Source: an uncultured Maritimibacter sp. (GTDB lineage: Bacteria; Pseudomonadota; Alphaproteobacteria; Rhodobacterales; Rhodobacteraceae). From it: a stretch of DNA of 37,606 nt. The stretch is from assembly GCA_913063035.1 (NCBI GenBank), contig CAJXYS010000031.1:1-37606 (forward strand), given 5' to 3'. The number at the start of each line of letters is the position of its first letter. Position 1 is the first letter of the stretch. A program made the translations under genes and the position numbers. Below the pieces are notes generated by a model. It saw only the letters and a list, made by a program, of their open reading frames with translations, did no database searches and was not told where the DNA came from. This document shows positions 9,413 through 17,937 of the stretch, piece by piece.

Positions 9413-11464
9413 ATGGCACAGGATCCCCTCGTCGTCTTCACCCCGTCCGGCAAGCGCGGCCGCGTGGCCCCGGGCACGACGGTTCTGGCCGCCGCGCGCC
9501 AGCTCGGCGTCGATCTCGACTCGGTCTGCGGCGGGCGCGGGATCTGCTCCAAATGCCAGGTCGCCCCGGCCTATGGCGAATTCTCCAAGCACGGCGTCAC
9601 CGTGGCCGGGGACGCGCTCTCGCCCTGGAACGCGGTCGAGGAGCGCTACGACAGCAAGCGTGGCCTGAAGGAGGGCCGCCGGCTCGGCTGCCAGGCCCAG
9701 ATCGTCAAGGACGTCGTGATCGACGTCCCCCCCGAGAGCCAGGTCCACAAGCAGGTGGTGCGCAAGGCCGCGACCGCCCGCGACATCGTCATGGACCCGG
9801 CCACCAAGCTCTACTACGTCGAGGTCGAAGAGCCGGACATGCACGAGCCCTCGGGCGACCTGGAACGGCTGGCGCGGGCGCTGCATGACCAGTGGGGCCT
9901 CGCCGACGTGACCGCCGACCTGCACATCCTCCGCGAAGTGCAGCCGGTGCTCCGCAAGGGGGGCTGGACGGTCACCGTGGCCGTCCATCGCGGCAGCCAC
10001 GACCATCGCCCCCGCATCATGGAAATCTGGCCCGGCTTCCACGAGGGCGGCATCTACGGGCTCGCCATCGACCTGGGCTCAACCACCGTCGCGGCCCATC
10101 TCTGCGATCTCGCGGACGGCCGCGTGCTGGCCTCGGCGGGCGTGATGAACCCGCAGATCCGGTTCGGCGAGGACCTGATGAGCCGGGTCAGCTACGCCAT
10201 GATGAACCCCGGCGGCGACCGGGAAATGACGACAGCCGTCCGCGACGCGATCAACCGGCTGACGGTCGAGATCACCGAGGAAGCCGGGATCGCCCCCGCG
10301 CTGATCATGGAGGCGAGCTTCGTCTGCAACCCGGTGATGCATCACCTGCTGCTGGGCATCGACCCGGTGGAGCTGGGCCAGGCGCCCTTCGCGCTGGCCA
10401 CGGCGGATTCGCTGACGCTGAACGCGCGCGAGATGGACCTCACCGCCATGAACGACGCGGCGCGGGTCTTCGTGCTGCCCTGCATCGCCGGTCATGTGGG
10501 CGCCGATGCCGCCGCCGTGGCGCTCTCGGAAGAGCCGCACAAATCCGAGGATCTGGTGCTGATCGTCGACGTGGGCACGAATGCCGAGATCCTGCTCGGC
10601 AACCGCGAGCGGGTCCTGGCCTGCTCGTCGCCCACGGGCCCGGCCTTCGAGGGCGCGCAGATCAGTGCCGGCCAGCGTGCCGCGCCCGGGGCGATCGAGC
10701 GGGTCGAGATCGACCCGGCGACGAAGACGCCGCGGTTCAAGGTGATTGGCTCGGATCTCTGGTCCGATGACCCGGCCTTCCCGGAGGCCACCGCCGCGAC
10801 CGGGATCACCGGCATCTGCGGCTCGGGCATCATCGAGGCCGTGGCCGAGATGCGGATGGCCGGGCTGCTCGACCCCTCGGGCCTGATCGGCTCGGCGGCG
10901 CAGACCGGCACCGACCGGTGCGTCGCCGACGGGCGCACCCATGCCTATGTGCTGCATGACGGCCGCGCCGAGGGCGGGCCGCTGATCTCGGTCACGCAGG
11001 GCGACATCCGCGCGATCCAGCTGGCGAAATCCGCGCTTTATGCGGGCGCGCGGCTGCTGATGGACGAGCTCGGGGTCGACGCGGTCGACCGCGTGGTTCT
11101 GGCCGGCGCCTTCGGCGCGCATATCAGCCCGAAACACGCCATGGTTCTCGGCATGATCCCCGATGCCCCGCTCGACAAGGTCAGCTCCGCCGGGAACGCG
11201 GCCGGGACCGGCGCGCGCATCGCGCTCTGCAACGTCACCGCGCGGGCCGAGATCGAACAGATCGTGCGCCGGATCCACAAGGTGGAGACCGCCGTCGAGC
11301 CCCGCTTCCAGGAACACTTCGTCGCCGCCAACGCGATCCCGCACGCGACCGCCCCCTTCCCGCATCTCTCGGCGGCGGTGCCCCTGCCGCGTGTCGGCTT
11401 CAACACCGGCGCGGGGGACGACGGCGCCGACGGCGGGCGCCGGCGGCGCCGGCGGCGCGCCTGA
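9413..11464 (+). CDS. RACo/RamA-like corrinoid reductive activator (2Fe-2S ferredoxin + ASKHA domain)
   Basis: 683 residues. The N-terminal ferredoxin domain (about 5-95) has cluster ligands Cys39, Cys45, Cys48 (CGGRGICSKC) and Cys93 (RRLGCQAQ). A linker and middle domain follow to about 200. The C-terminal DUF4445/ASKHA ATPase has YGLAIDLGSTTVAAHL, LIVDVGTNAEILLGN, GICGSGIIEAV and VVLAGAFGAHISPKHA. Such proteins use ATP and an electron donor to reduce inactive cob(II)alamin to cob(I)alamin on corrinoid methyltransferases. I chose ATG 9413 (MAQDPLVVF) over upstream frame noise. The C-terminus GGRRRRRRRA echoes the basic tail of the preceding gene. A RamA-like protein reactivating B12 for split methionine synthase in roseobacters is known to me from the literature; the exact partner here is inferred. 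Confidence 0.9.
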   Translation: MAQDPLVVFTPSGKRGRVAPGTTVLAAARQLGVDLDSVCGGRGICSKCQVAPAYGEFSKHGVTVAGDALSPWNAVEERYDSKRGLKEGRRLGCQAQIVKDVVIDVPPESQVHKQVVRKAATARDIVMDPATKLYYVEVEEPDMHEPSGDLERLARALHDQWGLADVTADLHILREVQPVLRKGGWTVTVAVHRGSHDHRPRIMEIWPGFHEGGIYGLAIDLGSTTVAAHLCDLADGRVLASAGVMNPQIRFGEDLMSRVSYAMMNPGGDREMTTAVRDAINRLTVEITEEAGIAPALIMEASFVCNPVMHHLLLGIDPVELGQAPFALATADSLTLNAREMDLTAMNDAARVFVLPCIAGHVGADAAAVALSEEPHKSEDLVLIVDVGTNAEILLGNRERVLACSSPTGPAFEGAQISAGQRAAPGAIERVEIDPATKTPRFKVIGSDLWSDDPAFPEATAATGITGICGSGIIEAVAEMRMAGLLDPSGLIGSAAQTGTDRCVADGRTHAYVLHDGRAEGGPLISVTQGDIRAIQLAKSALYAGARLLMDELGVDAVDRVVLAGAFGAHISPKHAMVLGMIPDAPLDKVSSAGNAAGTGARIALCNVTARAEIEQIVRRIHKVETAVEPRFQEHFVAANAIPHATAPFPHLSAAVPLPRVGFNTGAGDDGADGGRRRRRRRA

Positions 11465-11553
11465 CGCCGCCCTTGAGGTCGCCCCCGGGCCGCCGGACAC
11501 CGCCCCGCCGGGCCGCGCCGCGTCCCGGCTGGCGCGCGGCGCGTATTCCCGTC

Positions 11554-11582
11554 TTGACCTCTGCCACGGCTTCGCCTAGCTC
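11554..11582 (+). promoter_or_regulatory. Promoter of tRNA-Gly
   Basis: TTGACC (11554-11559), a 17-base spacer and TAGCTC (11577-11582), with the tRNA 5' end 12 bases further on. The same TTGACC/17/TAG layout recurs at 23888 in this window. Confidence 0.6.
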
Positions 11583-11594
11583 TTTTCCACCCGA

Positions 11595-11668
11595 GCGGGT
11601 GTAGCTCAATGGTAGAGCAGCAGCTTCCCAAGCTGACGACGAGGGTTCGATTCCCTTCACCCGCTCCA
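11595..11668 (+). tRNA. tRNA-Gly (anticodon CCC)
   Basis: 74 bases fold as a cloverleaf: acceptor GCGGGTG/CACCCGC, D stem GCTC/GAGC, anticodon loop TTCCCAA (anticodon CCC), T arm AGGG-TTCGATT-CCCT, discriminator T and encoded CCA. The outermost anticodon-stem pair (G-A) is mismatched. The overall match to E. coli tRNA-Gly(CCC) is close. Confidence 0.95.
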
Positions 11669-11690
11669 GCCTTCCCGACGCGCAGACGAA

Positions 11691-11721
11691 AACGGCCTCC
11701 ACCCGGCAGGCGAAGGCCGTT
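11691..11721 (-). terminator. Hairpin terminator of the PRC-barrel gene
   Basis: AACGGCCT (11691-11698) pairs with AGGCCGTT (11714-11721). In the minus direction the stem is followed by TTCG after its terminal TT, so it fits best as the end of the leftward PRC-barrel transcript. It could also stop the tRNA-Gly transcript. Confidence 0.5.
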
Positions 11722-11741
11722 CCGTTCGCTCCGCGAGGGGA

Positions 11742-12497
11742 TCAGGACGATCCGTCCCGCATCTGGTCGTAGTTGAACGGATCGATCTCGTGCACCTCGC
11801 CCGGGCCATAGGGCAGGTCGTAATACTGGTCTCCCGGCGCCCAGCCGTACTTGTAGTACCCGTAATGGGGATAGGCGTAGTTGCCGGTTCCGAAACCGCC
11901 GCTCACATCGACCACCGTGGCCGCGATCCGGCCGTCACGGATCAGCATGTCGCTGACATAGCCGTAGTCGAGCGGCACGCCGTCCGCGCCGCGCAGCCGT
12001 GCGTAGTCGCCGACAAGTTCCGTGGCCCGCCAGGCGCGGCCCTCGATCTCCGCGTCGTCGAGGCCGGGCTGGATCGCGTCGCCGAGGCGGCTGCCCGGCA
12101 GGCCCGACACCTCGAAGGCGTCGTAGTCGGAAACCGTGTCTTCGGTGATCGGCACCGTCACCACGTCCTCGGCGTGATCGACGGTCACCTCGCCCCAGGG
12201 CACGCCCACGTGATGGTCGCCGAGATCCCAGACACCGCCGATTTCCGCGATGATCGAGATCACCCGCGCATCGGGGCCGAAGATCACGTCCTCGACCTCG
12301 CCCAGGTCTTCGCCACCGGCGCTGCGGACCCTGGTACCGATCAGGCGGTCGACGCTCCAGCCGCCGCCGGCATAGATGTTTTCGTAAGTCCATCCCGCCA
12401 TCGGGATGATGTCTCCCTTGTCGACCTGCGTCTGCGCCGCCGCGACGCCCGGAAGGGTCAGCGCACAGGCCAGCGCGGTCGTCGTCAGCGTTCTCAT
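11742..12497 (-). CDS. Secreted PRC-barrel domain protein
   Basis: 251 residues with a clear signal peptide (LTTTALACALTLPGVAAAQ, cleavage near residue 22). A PRC-barrel-like beta domain spans about 45-105 (LIGTRVRSAGGEDLGEVEDV, then ARVISIIAEIGG and VGVPWGEVTV). A second, weaker PRC-like segment lies at about 150-200 (ARLRGADGVPLDYGYVSDML). The C-terminus is rich in Tyr and Gly (about 205-235). ATG 12497 follows GGAGGA. PRC barrels bind RNA or protein partners; this periplasmic version has no known specific role. It is transcribed alone, between tRNA-Gly and the divergent thioesterase gene. Confidence 0.82.
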   Translation of the reverse strand: MRTLTTTALACALTLPGVAAAQTQVDKGDIIPMAGWTYENIYAGGGWSVDRLIGTRVRSAGGEDLGEVEDVIFGPDARVISIIAEIGGVWDLGDHHVGVPWGEVTVDHAEDVVTVPITEDTVSDYDAFEVSGLPGSRLGDAIQPGLDDAEIEGRAWRATELVGDYARLRGADGVPLDYGYVSDMLIRDGRIAATVVDVSGGFGTGNYAYPHYGYYKYGWAPGDQYYDLPYGPGEVHEIDPFNYDQMRDGSS

Positions 12498-12613
12498 GAT
12501 CCGTCCTCCTCAAAGCATCGTTTCGTTCCATGCGAGGCCTCGGCAGGGAAACGCGCCGGGCCCGGCCGGGTTCCGGATTGCATGCGCGCGGGCCACGGGG
12601 TAGTGGAGCCGGG

Positions 12614-13087
12614 ATGACGCTGGCTTACCGCACCCCCCTGCCCCCGGAAACGCTCGCCGCCCATGGCGTGCCGGCCGACTGGCGCTATGGCATGGCCGAC
12701 CGCGTCCGGTTTCGCGAACTCGACGTGCTCGACCACGTCAACAACGCGGTCTACCTGACCTGGTTCGAAACCGTCCGTGTCGCCTATGTGCGGGATTACG
12801 GGATCTCCCGCTACCGTCCCGAGGATCCCAGGATGGTGCTGCGTGCCACGGGCGCCGAGTTCCACGCGCCGCTGCATCTTGACGACGAGTATATCGTCAC
12901 GGCCCGCAGCACGCGCATGCGGCGCAGCAGTTTCCAGATGGCTTACGGTGTCTTCTCGGGCGGGCGGATGGCCGCGAGCGGGCACGCGGTGATCGTGATG
13001 CTCGAGGACGACCTGCGCACGCGCCGCGAGATCCCCGACGCGATCCGGCAGACACTGGCCGCGCGGGACGGCGCCGTGCAGGAGTGA
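12614..13087 (+). CDS. Hotdog-fold acyl-CoA thioesterase
   Basis: 157 residues of the 4-hydroxybenzoyl-CoA/YbgC-type hotdog family. The signature VRFRELDVLDHVNNAVYLTWFE (about 31-52) contains the catalytic-type Asp and the HVNN...Y pattern; the helix continues to about 65, and DDEYIVTARSTRMRRSSF forms the next strands. It probably hydrolyses an acyl-CoA; the substrate is unknown. ATG 12614 follows GTGGAGCC; an upstream frame extension has no family similarity. It converges with pgi, with only four bases between the stops. Confidence 0.88.
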   Translation: MTLAYRTPLPPETLAAHGVPADWRYGMADRVRFRELDVLDHVNNAVYLTWFETVRVAYVRDYGISRYRPEDPRMVLRATGAEFHAPLHLDDEYIVTARSTRMRRSSFQMAYGVFSGGRMAASGHAVIVMLEDDLRTRREIPDAIRQTLAARDGAVQE

Positions 13088-13091
13088 CCGC

Positions 13092-14711
13092 TCAGCCGCG
13101 GTGCCGCGCGAGGTAGGCGAGAAGGTTCCGCGTGGAGCCGTCGCGCCCCTCGGCCGTCTCGGTGCCGGCGACGACCGGAGCGAGGCTCTTCGCAAGCTCC
13201 TTGCCGAGTTCGACGCCCCACTGGTCGAAGCTGTTGATCCCCAGGATCACCCCCTCGACGAAGACGCGATGCTCGTAGAGCGCGATGATCTGGCCCAGCA
13301 CATAGGGCGTCAGCATCGGGTAGAGCAGCGTGGTGGAGGGCCGGTTGCCCGGGAAAACCCGGTGGCGCGCCTGGCGCTCCAGCTCCGCGCCGGCATATCC
13401 CGCGCTTTCCATCAACGCGCGCGCCGCGTCGAGCGACCGCCCGCGCATCAGCGCCTCCGACTGGGCCAGGCAATTGGCCAGCAGCAGCTGGTGATGGCCG
13501 GCCAGGTCGGGCTCGTGGCCCGCGGCGCCAGCCATGAACTCGCACGGCACGACGCGCGTGCCCTGGTGAATGAGCTGGTAGAAGGCATGCTGCCCGTTCG
13601 TGCCCGGCGCGCCCCAGACGATCGGCCCCGACTGGCGATCGAGCGCCGTGCCGTCCATCGCCACGGATTTGCCGTTGCTCTCCATCTCGAGCTGCTGGAG
13701 ATAGGCCGGCAGCAGTTCCAGCCGTTGTTCGTAGGGCAGCACCGCGCGGGTCGCGTGACCGCAGAGCTGGTTGTGCCAGATGCCGGTCAGGGCCAGCAGC
13801 ATCGGCAGGTTTCCGGACGGCGGGGCCTCCTGGAAATGCCGGTCCATGGCGCGTCCGCCGTCGAGGAAGGCGCGGAAATTCTCGGGGCCCACCGCGAGCA
13901 TCAGGCTCAGCCCGATCGGCCCCCAGACCGAGTAGCGCCCCCCGACCCAGTCGGCGAACCCGAACACGCGCTCGGGCGGAATGCCGAAGGCGGCGGTGCG
14001 GTCCGGCGCGCTGGACAGCGCCACGAAATGACCGGGCGCCTTGTCCGCCCCGACCCGGGCCGCGAGACGTTCGCGCGCCGTTTCGGCGTTGGTCATCGTC
14101 TCGATGGTGGTGAAGGTCTTGGACGCCACGATGAACAGCGTCGCGGTCAGCTGCACCCGGTCCAGCACGTCGTGGATATGCGCCCCGTCCACGTTGGAGA
14201 CGAAATGCACCTCGGGCCCGTCGCAATAGGGCGCCAGCGCCCGCGTGGCCATCGCCGGCCCCAGGTCCGACCCGCCGATCCCGATATTCACCACGTGGCT
14301 GAAGCGCCCGCCGCCCGGCGGCGCGATATGGCCCGCGCGCACGCCCTCGGCGAAGGCGGTCATCCGCCCGAGCGTCTCGCGCAGCTCCGGCATGACGTCC
14401 GCGCCGTCCACCTTGATCGCGGCGTCGGGGTTGCGCAGCGCGGTGTGGAGCACCGCGCGCCCCTCCGTTTCGTTGATCCGCGCGCCCGCGAACATCGCCG
14501 CGCGCCGCCCGGCGACGTCCGCTTCCTCGGCCAGCTGCAGCAGCGCCGCGCGGGTCTCGGCGTCGATGGCGGTCTTGGAATAGTCGAAGAGCAGCCCGTC
14601 GGCCTCGGCCGAGAACCCCGTGGCGCGGCCCGGATCGGCGTCGAACAGCGACAGGATGCTGCGCCCGGCCGCCCTGTCCCTGAGCGTGTGAAGCGTCTTC
14701 CAGGCGGTCAT
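13092..14711 (-). CDS. pgi: Glucose-6-phosphate isomerase
   Basis: Interconverts glucose-6-phosphate and fructose-6-phosphate. 539 residues, normal length. SIS-fold motifs seen include NIGIGGSDLGPAMATRAL, FIVASKTFTTIETMTNAET, GTNGQHAFYQLIHQGT and INSFDQWGVELGK. I placed the start at ATG 14711 (MTAWKTLHTL), with GGAG about eight bases upstream, rather than at an ATG ten codons earlier that would overlap pgl. It is the third gene of the leftward zwf-pgl-pgi operon, with two bases between the pgl stop and its start. Confidence 0.96.
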   Translation of the reverse strand: MTAWKTLHTLRDRAAGRSILSLFDADPGRATGFSAEADGLLFDYSKTAIDAETRAALLQLAEEADVAGRRAAMFAGARINETEGRAVLHTALRNPDAAIKVDGADVMPELRETLGRMTAFAEGVRAGHIAPPGGGRFSHVVNIGIGGSDLGPAMATRALAPYCDGPEVHFVSNVDGAHIHDVLDRVQLTATLFIVASKTFTTIETMTNAETARERLAARVGADKAPGHFVALSSAPDRTAAFGIPPERVFGFADWVGGRYSVWGPIGLSLMLAVGPENFRAFLDGGRAMDRHFQEAPPSGNLPMLLALTGIWHNQLCGHATRAVLPYEQRLELLPAYLQQLEMESNGKSVAMDGTALDRQSGPIVWGAPGTNGQHAFYQLIHQGTRVVPCEFMAGAAGHEPDLAGHHQLLLANCLAQSEALMRGRSLDAARALMESAGYAGAELERQARHRVFPGNRPSTTLLYPMLTPYVLGQIIALYEHRVFVEGVILGINSFDQWGVELGKELAKSLAPVVAGTETAEGRDGSTRNLLAYLARHRG

Positions 14712-14715
14712 GGCG

Positions 14716-15390
14716 CTACTCCGCGTAATGAACGGTCGCATCCGGCAGAACGCAGCGGATCGGGGCCTCGGCCACCGGCCCGGCCTGCGCCGCCCTCTCG
14801 AGCGCCGCGCGTTTCTCGGCGCCCGCGATCAGCAGGTGGACATGCATCGCGCCCTTCAGCACGGGCGCGGTCAGCGTGATCCGCGGCTCCGTCGCGCCGG
14901 GCGCCCGCATCGACAGGAGCGGCGGCGCCTCCGGCGCGAGCGCCTCCTCCAGCCGGTCTGCGCCCGGAAAGAGCGAGGCGGTGTGCATGTCCGCGCCCAT
15001 GCCGAGCAGGCAGACCGACAGCGGCAACGCCGCCGCCACCCCGGCGGACAGCTCCGCCAGCCGCTCTTCCGGCGTCTCGGCCTGCGCATAGAGCGGCACG
15101 AGACGCGCGGCGGCGGCCCGGCCCGTCAGCAGGCGCTCGCGCAGCAGCCGCGTGTTGGAGCGCGGCGAGTCCTCGGGCACCCAGCGTTCGTCGGTCAGCA
15201 GAACCGAAACACCGGCCCAGTCCAGATCGGCCGCCGACAGCACGTCGAAGACCGGTCCCGGCGTGGTGCCGCCGGGCACCGCCAGCGTGGCCTGGCCCCG
15301 GCTCATCAGCGCACTGTTCAGGTCGCCCGCGATACGCTGGGCCACGTCGACCATCATCATCTCGCGGTCGGGATATTCGATCAGTTCCAT
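14716..15390 (-). CDS. pgl: 6-phosphogluconolactonase
   Basis: 224 residues of the DevB/NagB-like Pgl family, which hydrolyses 6-phosphogluconolactone made by Zwf. Typical segments are LAVPGGTTPGPVFDVL (phosphate-binding loop), VLLTDERWVPEDSPRSN and LLGMGADMHTASLFPGAD. ATG 15390 lies immediately after the zwf stop TAG (15393-15395), which implies coupled translation. Confidence 0.95.
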   Translation of the reverse strand: MELIEYPDREMMMVDVAQRIAGDLNSALMSRGQATLAVPGGTTPGPVFDVLSAADLDWAGVSVLLTDERWVPEDSPRSNTRLLRERLLTGRAAAARLVPLYAQAETPEERLAELSAGVAAALPLSVCLLGMGADMHTASLFPGADRLEEALAPEAPPLLSMRAPGATEPRITLTAPVLKGAMHVHLLIAGAEKRAALERAAQAGPVAEAPIRCVLPDATVHYAE

Positions 15391-15392
15391 CT

Positions 15393-16847
15393 CTAGCCCT
15401 CGATCTCGCGCCAGCGGCGCCCGTCGCGGTGCAACAGCATCAGCGCGTCCTCGGGCCCGGCGGCACCGGGATCATACGGCAAGGGGCGATCCCCGCGCGA
15501 CTCCCAGCCGGCGATCACGGGATCCGTCCAGGCCCAGGCGGCCTCGACCTCGTCGCCGCGCATGAACAGCGTCTGGTTGCCCCGGATCACGTCCATGATC
15601 AGGCGTTCATAGGCATCCGGCATGTCGGCGGCATGCGCGCCAAGCGCCTCGGCGAAGCTCATGTCCAGCGGCACCTCGACCAGGCGCATGCCACCCGGCC
15701 CCGGCTCCTTGATGGTCACCCGCATGGTCATGCCCTCGTCCGGCTGCAGACGGATCGCCAGGACGTTGCCGCGCCGCTTGCCATCCTCGCCGAAGATCGA
15801 ATGTGGCGGGTCCTTGAAGACCACCGCGATTTCCGAGACCCGCGCGCGCAGGCGCTTGCCCGTCCGCATGTAGAAGGGTGTGCCGGCCCATCGCCAGTTC
15901 GAGACATGCACCTTCATCGCGACGAAGCTCTCGGTGGTGCTGTCGGGGTTTTCCGCCGCCTCCAGGTAGCCGGGCTCGTCGTCGCGGCCGCGATACTGGC
16001 CGCGCACGATGTCGCCCGGCGCCACCGGGTCGAGCGCGCGGATGACCTTGAGCTTCTCGTCGCGCACCGCGTCGGGTTCGAAGCGGCTCGGCGGTTCCAT
16101 CGCGATCAGGCAAAGCAGTTGCATCAGGTGATTCTGCACCATGTCCCGCATCGCGCCAGACTTGTCGTAATAGGCGCCCCGTCCCTCGACGCCGACGGTC
16201 TCGGCCACGGTGATCTGGACATGGTCGACATACTGCGCGTTCCAGAGCGGCTCGAAGAGCACGTTGGCGAAGCGGACCGCCATGAGGTTCTGGACCGTCT
16301 CCTTCCCGAGATAGTGGTCGATCCGGTAGATCTGGTGCTCGTCGAAGGAATGCGCCAGCGTCGCGTTGAGTTCGCGCGCCGAGGCGAGGTCGTGGCCAAA
16401 GGGCTTCTCGACCACGATCCGCGCGTCGGGCGTCGCGATTCCGTGGCCGTGAAGCCGCTCGGCGATGCCCCCGAACAGCGACGGGCTGACGGAGAAGTAG
16501 AAGGCATGGATGGTGTCGGGCCGCACCATAGCGGCGAGCGTGTCCCATCCCTCGGTGCCGGTCGCGTCGACCGCCACGTAGCGCACCATGGCCAGGAAGG
16601 CCTCGATCGTCTCGGCGTCGCGCTTGTCGGGCGCGACGAAGGTCTCGATCGCCTCGCGGACGAACTGGCGATAGCCGGCGTCGTCCTGCGCGGTCCGCGC
16701 CGCGCCGATCACATGCGCGTCCCTGGGCATCTGGCCGTCCCAGAAGCGCCGGTAGAGGCCGGGCAGGATCTTCCGCCGGGCCAGGTCCCCGGTGCCCCCG
16801 AAGATGACGAGGTCGAAGGGATCGACGGGAATGACTCGCGAGACCAT
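15393..16847 (-). CDS. zwf: Glucose-6-phosphate 1-dehydrogenase
   Basis: Oxidises glucose-6-phosphate with NAD(P)+, feeding the Entner-Doudoroff and pentose phosphate routes. 484 residues. The Rossmann motif is FGGTGDLARRK (about 16-26), VVEKPFGHD lies near 145-153, and the substrate/catalytic motif RIDHYLGKE is at about 175-183. ATG 16847 (MVSRVIPVDP) follows GGAGTGCAGG; the longer upstream frame crosses the promoter and operator and is not credible. It is the first gene of zwf-pgl-pgi, and a palindromic operator sits 16 bases upstream of the start codon. Confidence 0.97.
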   Translation of the reverse strand: MVSRVIPVDPFDLVIFGGTGDLARRKILPGLYRRFWDGQMPRDAHVIGAARTAQDDAGYRQFVREAIETFVAPDKRDAETIEAFLAMVRYVAVDATGTEGWDTLAAMVRPDTIHAFYFSVSPSLFGGIAERLHGHGIATPDARIVVEKPFGHDLASARELNATLAHSFDEHQIYRIDHYLGKETVQNLMAVRFANVLFEPLWNAQYVDHVQITVAETVGVEGRGAYYDKSGAMRDMVQNHLMQLLCLIAMEPPSRFEPDAVRDEKLKVIRALDPVAPGDIVRGQYRGRDDEPGYLEAAENPDSTTESFVAMKVHVSNWRWAGTPFYMRTGKRLRARVSEIAVVFKDPPHSIFGEDGKRRGNVLAIRLQPDEGMTMRVTIKEPGPGGMRLVEVPLDMSFAEALGAHAADMPDAYERLIMDVIRGNQTLFMRGDEVEAAWAWTDPVIAGWESRGDRPLPYDPGAAGPEDALMLLHRDGRRWREIEG

Positions 16848-16862
16848 CCTGCACTCCGCTTG

Positions 16863-16911
16863 TGTTAGCGCTAACAGGCGCATCCCTACCGCCGTTCCCG
16901 CGCCATGTCCA
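16863..16911 (-). promoter_or_regulatory. zwf promoter with LacI-family-type operator TGTTAGCGCTAACA
   Basis: A perfect 14-base palindrome TGTTAGCGCTAACA (16863-16876) lies 16-29 bases upstream of the zwf ATG. Its central CG and shape are typical of LacI-family sugar repressors. Upstream of it on the minus strand are TGGACA (16911-16906) and TAGGGA (16888-16883) with a 17-base spacer, which would place the transcription start at the operator edge, ideal for repression. No regulator gene is in the window; an AglR- or gluconate-type LacI regulator is an inference. Confidence 0.7.
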
Positions 16912-17040
16912 GTCCGCGCCCAGCATAGGCCCCCGCCCCCCGGTCTCACAACCACCGCGACGGGGTCGCGCCAGGCCGCTTCCGTTTCCGGCCCGTCTCG
17001 GGTAGCCCTGAGCCATGCGTGTCGCTGTGCCGCCTTTCCC

Positions 17041-17937
17041 ATGCGCCTGAGCGCCGATCCGCGTGCCGGATGGGCGGCGCTGGCCTTTACCATCGCGGTC
17101 TGGGCCAGCTATCTCGTCGCCGCGCGCGCCGCCGTCACGACCAGCTTCACACCCGTCGAGCTGGGGCTGATGCGCTTCTTGCCGGGTGCGGTGCTCTTCG
17201 TGCCCCTGCTCTGGCGGCGCGGACTCCGGCCCGGCGGGGCGCGCTGGCGCGACGTGGGGCTGATCGCGGGCTTCGGCGGTGTCCTGTTCGTGCTGCTGCT
17301 GACATCCGGGCTGCGCTTCGCGCCGGTGGCCGACAGCGTGATCTTCACCCCCGCGATGCTGCCGGTTTTCGTCGCGGGCCTCGCGCGGCTGATCGACGGG
17401 GACCGGATCACGGGCCGCCGCCTTGCCGGGCTCGGGCTGATCCTGGCCGGGGCGATGGCGGTCGGCGGCTGGGAGGCGCTCGCCCGCGGCGGCGGTGCCT
17501 GGCGGGGCCACCTGCTGTTTCTCGGGGCATCTTTTTCCTGGGCGGTCTACACGCTGGCCTATCGCCGCTCGGGGCTGGGCGCGACCGACAGCGCGGCCAT
17601 CATGTGCTTCTGGACGTCGCTCGCCTTCCTGCCGCTGGCGCTGATCACCGGCGTGGATTTCCTGCGCGGGGGCTGGGGCCCTCTGGCCCTGCACGGCACC
17701 TTGCAGGGGCTCTTTTCCGGGTTTCTCGCCACGCTCAGCTTCTTCGTCGCGATCACCCGGCTCGGCCCCGGCACGGTCGCGCCCTTCGCCGCGCTGGTGC
17801 CCGGGCTCGCCGCGCTGGGGGCCTGGGCGATCCTGGACGAGCCCGTCGGCGCGGTGAAACTTGCCGGGCTGGCGGTGGTCTCGCTGGGGGTGGCGCTGGC
17901 CTCGGGGGCGCTAGCGCCGCGCCGACAGCGCCTCTGA
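17041..17937 (+). CDS. EamA/DMT-family transporter
   Basis: 298 residues with ten predicted membrane helices arranged as two EamA repeats. The first is about 10-135 (AALAFTIAVWASYLVAARA, ELGLMRFLPGAVLFVPLLW) and the second about 150-290 (GHLLFLGASFSWAVYTLAYRR, APFAALVPGLAALGAWAILDEP). Family members export metabolites or amino acids; the substrate is unknown. ATG 17041 (MRLSADPRAGWAAL) is the first good start before helix 1; the ribosome site is weak. The gene is divergent from zwf, and its 3' end overlaps the 3' end of aroB by 27 bases in convergent orientation. Confidence 0.88.
   Translation: MRLSADPRAGWAALAFTIAVWASYLVAARAAVTTSFTPVELGLMRFLPGAVLFVPLLWRRGLRPGGARWRDVGLIAGFGGVLFVLLLTSGLRFAPVADSVIFTPAMLPVFVAGLARLIDGDRITGRRLAGLGLILAGAMAVGGWEALARGGGAWRGHLLFLGASFSWAVYTLAYRRSGLGATDSAAIMCFWTSLAFLPLALITGVDFLRGGWGPLALHGTLQGLFSGFLATLSFFVAITRLGPGTVAPFAALVPGLAALGAWAILDEPVGAVKLAGLAVVSLGVALASGALAPRRQRL

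Noticed and set aside
11400-11702. Minus-strand 100-residue frame with GIEPSSSAWEAAALPLSYTR
   Set aside because: This peptide is the well-known artefact of translating tRNA-Gly on the wrong strand.
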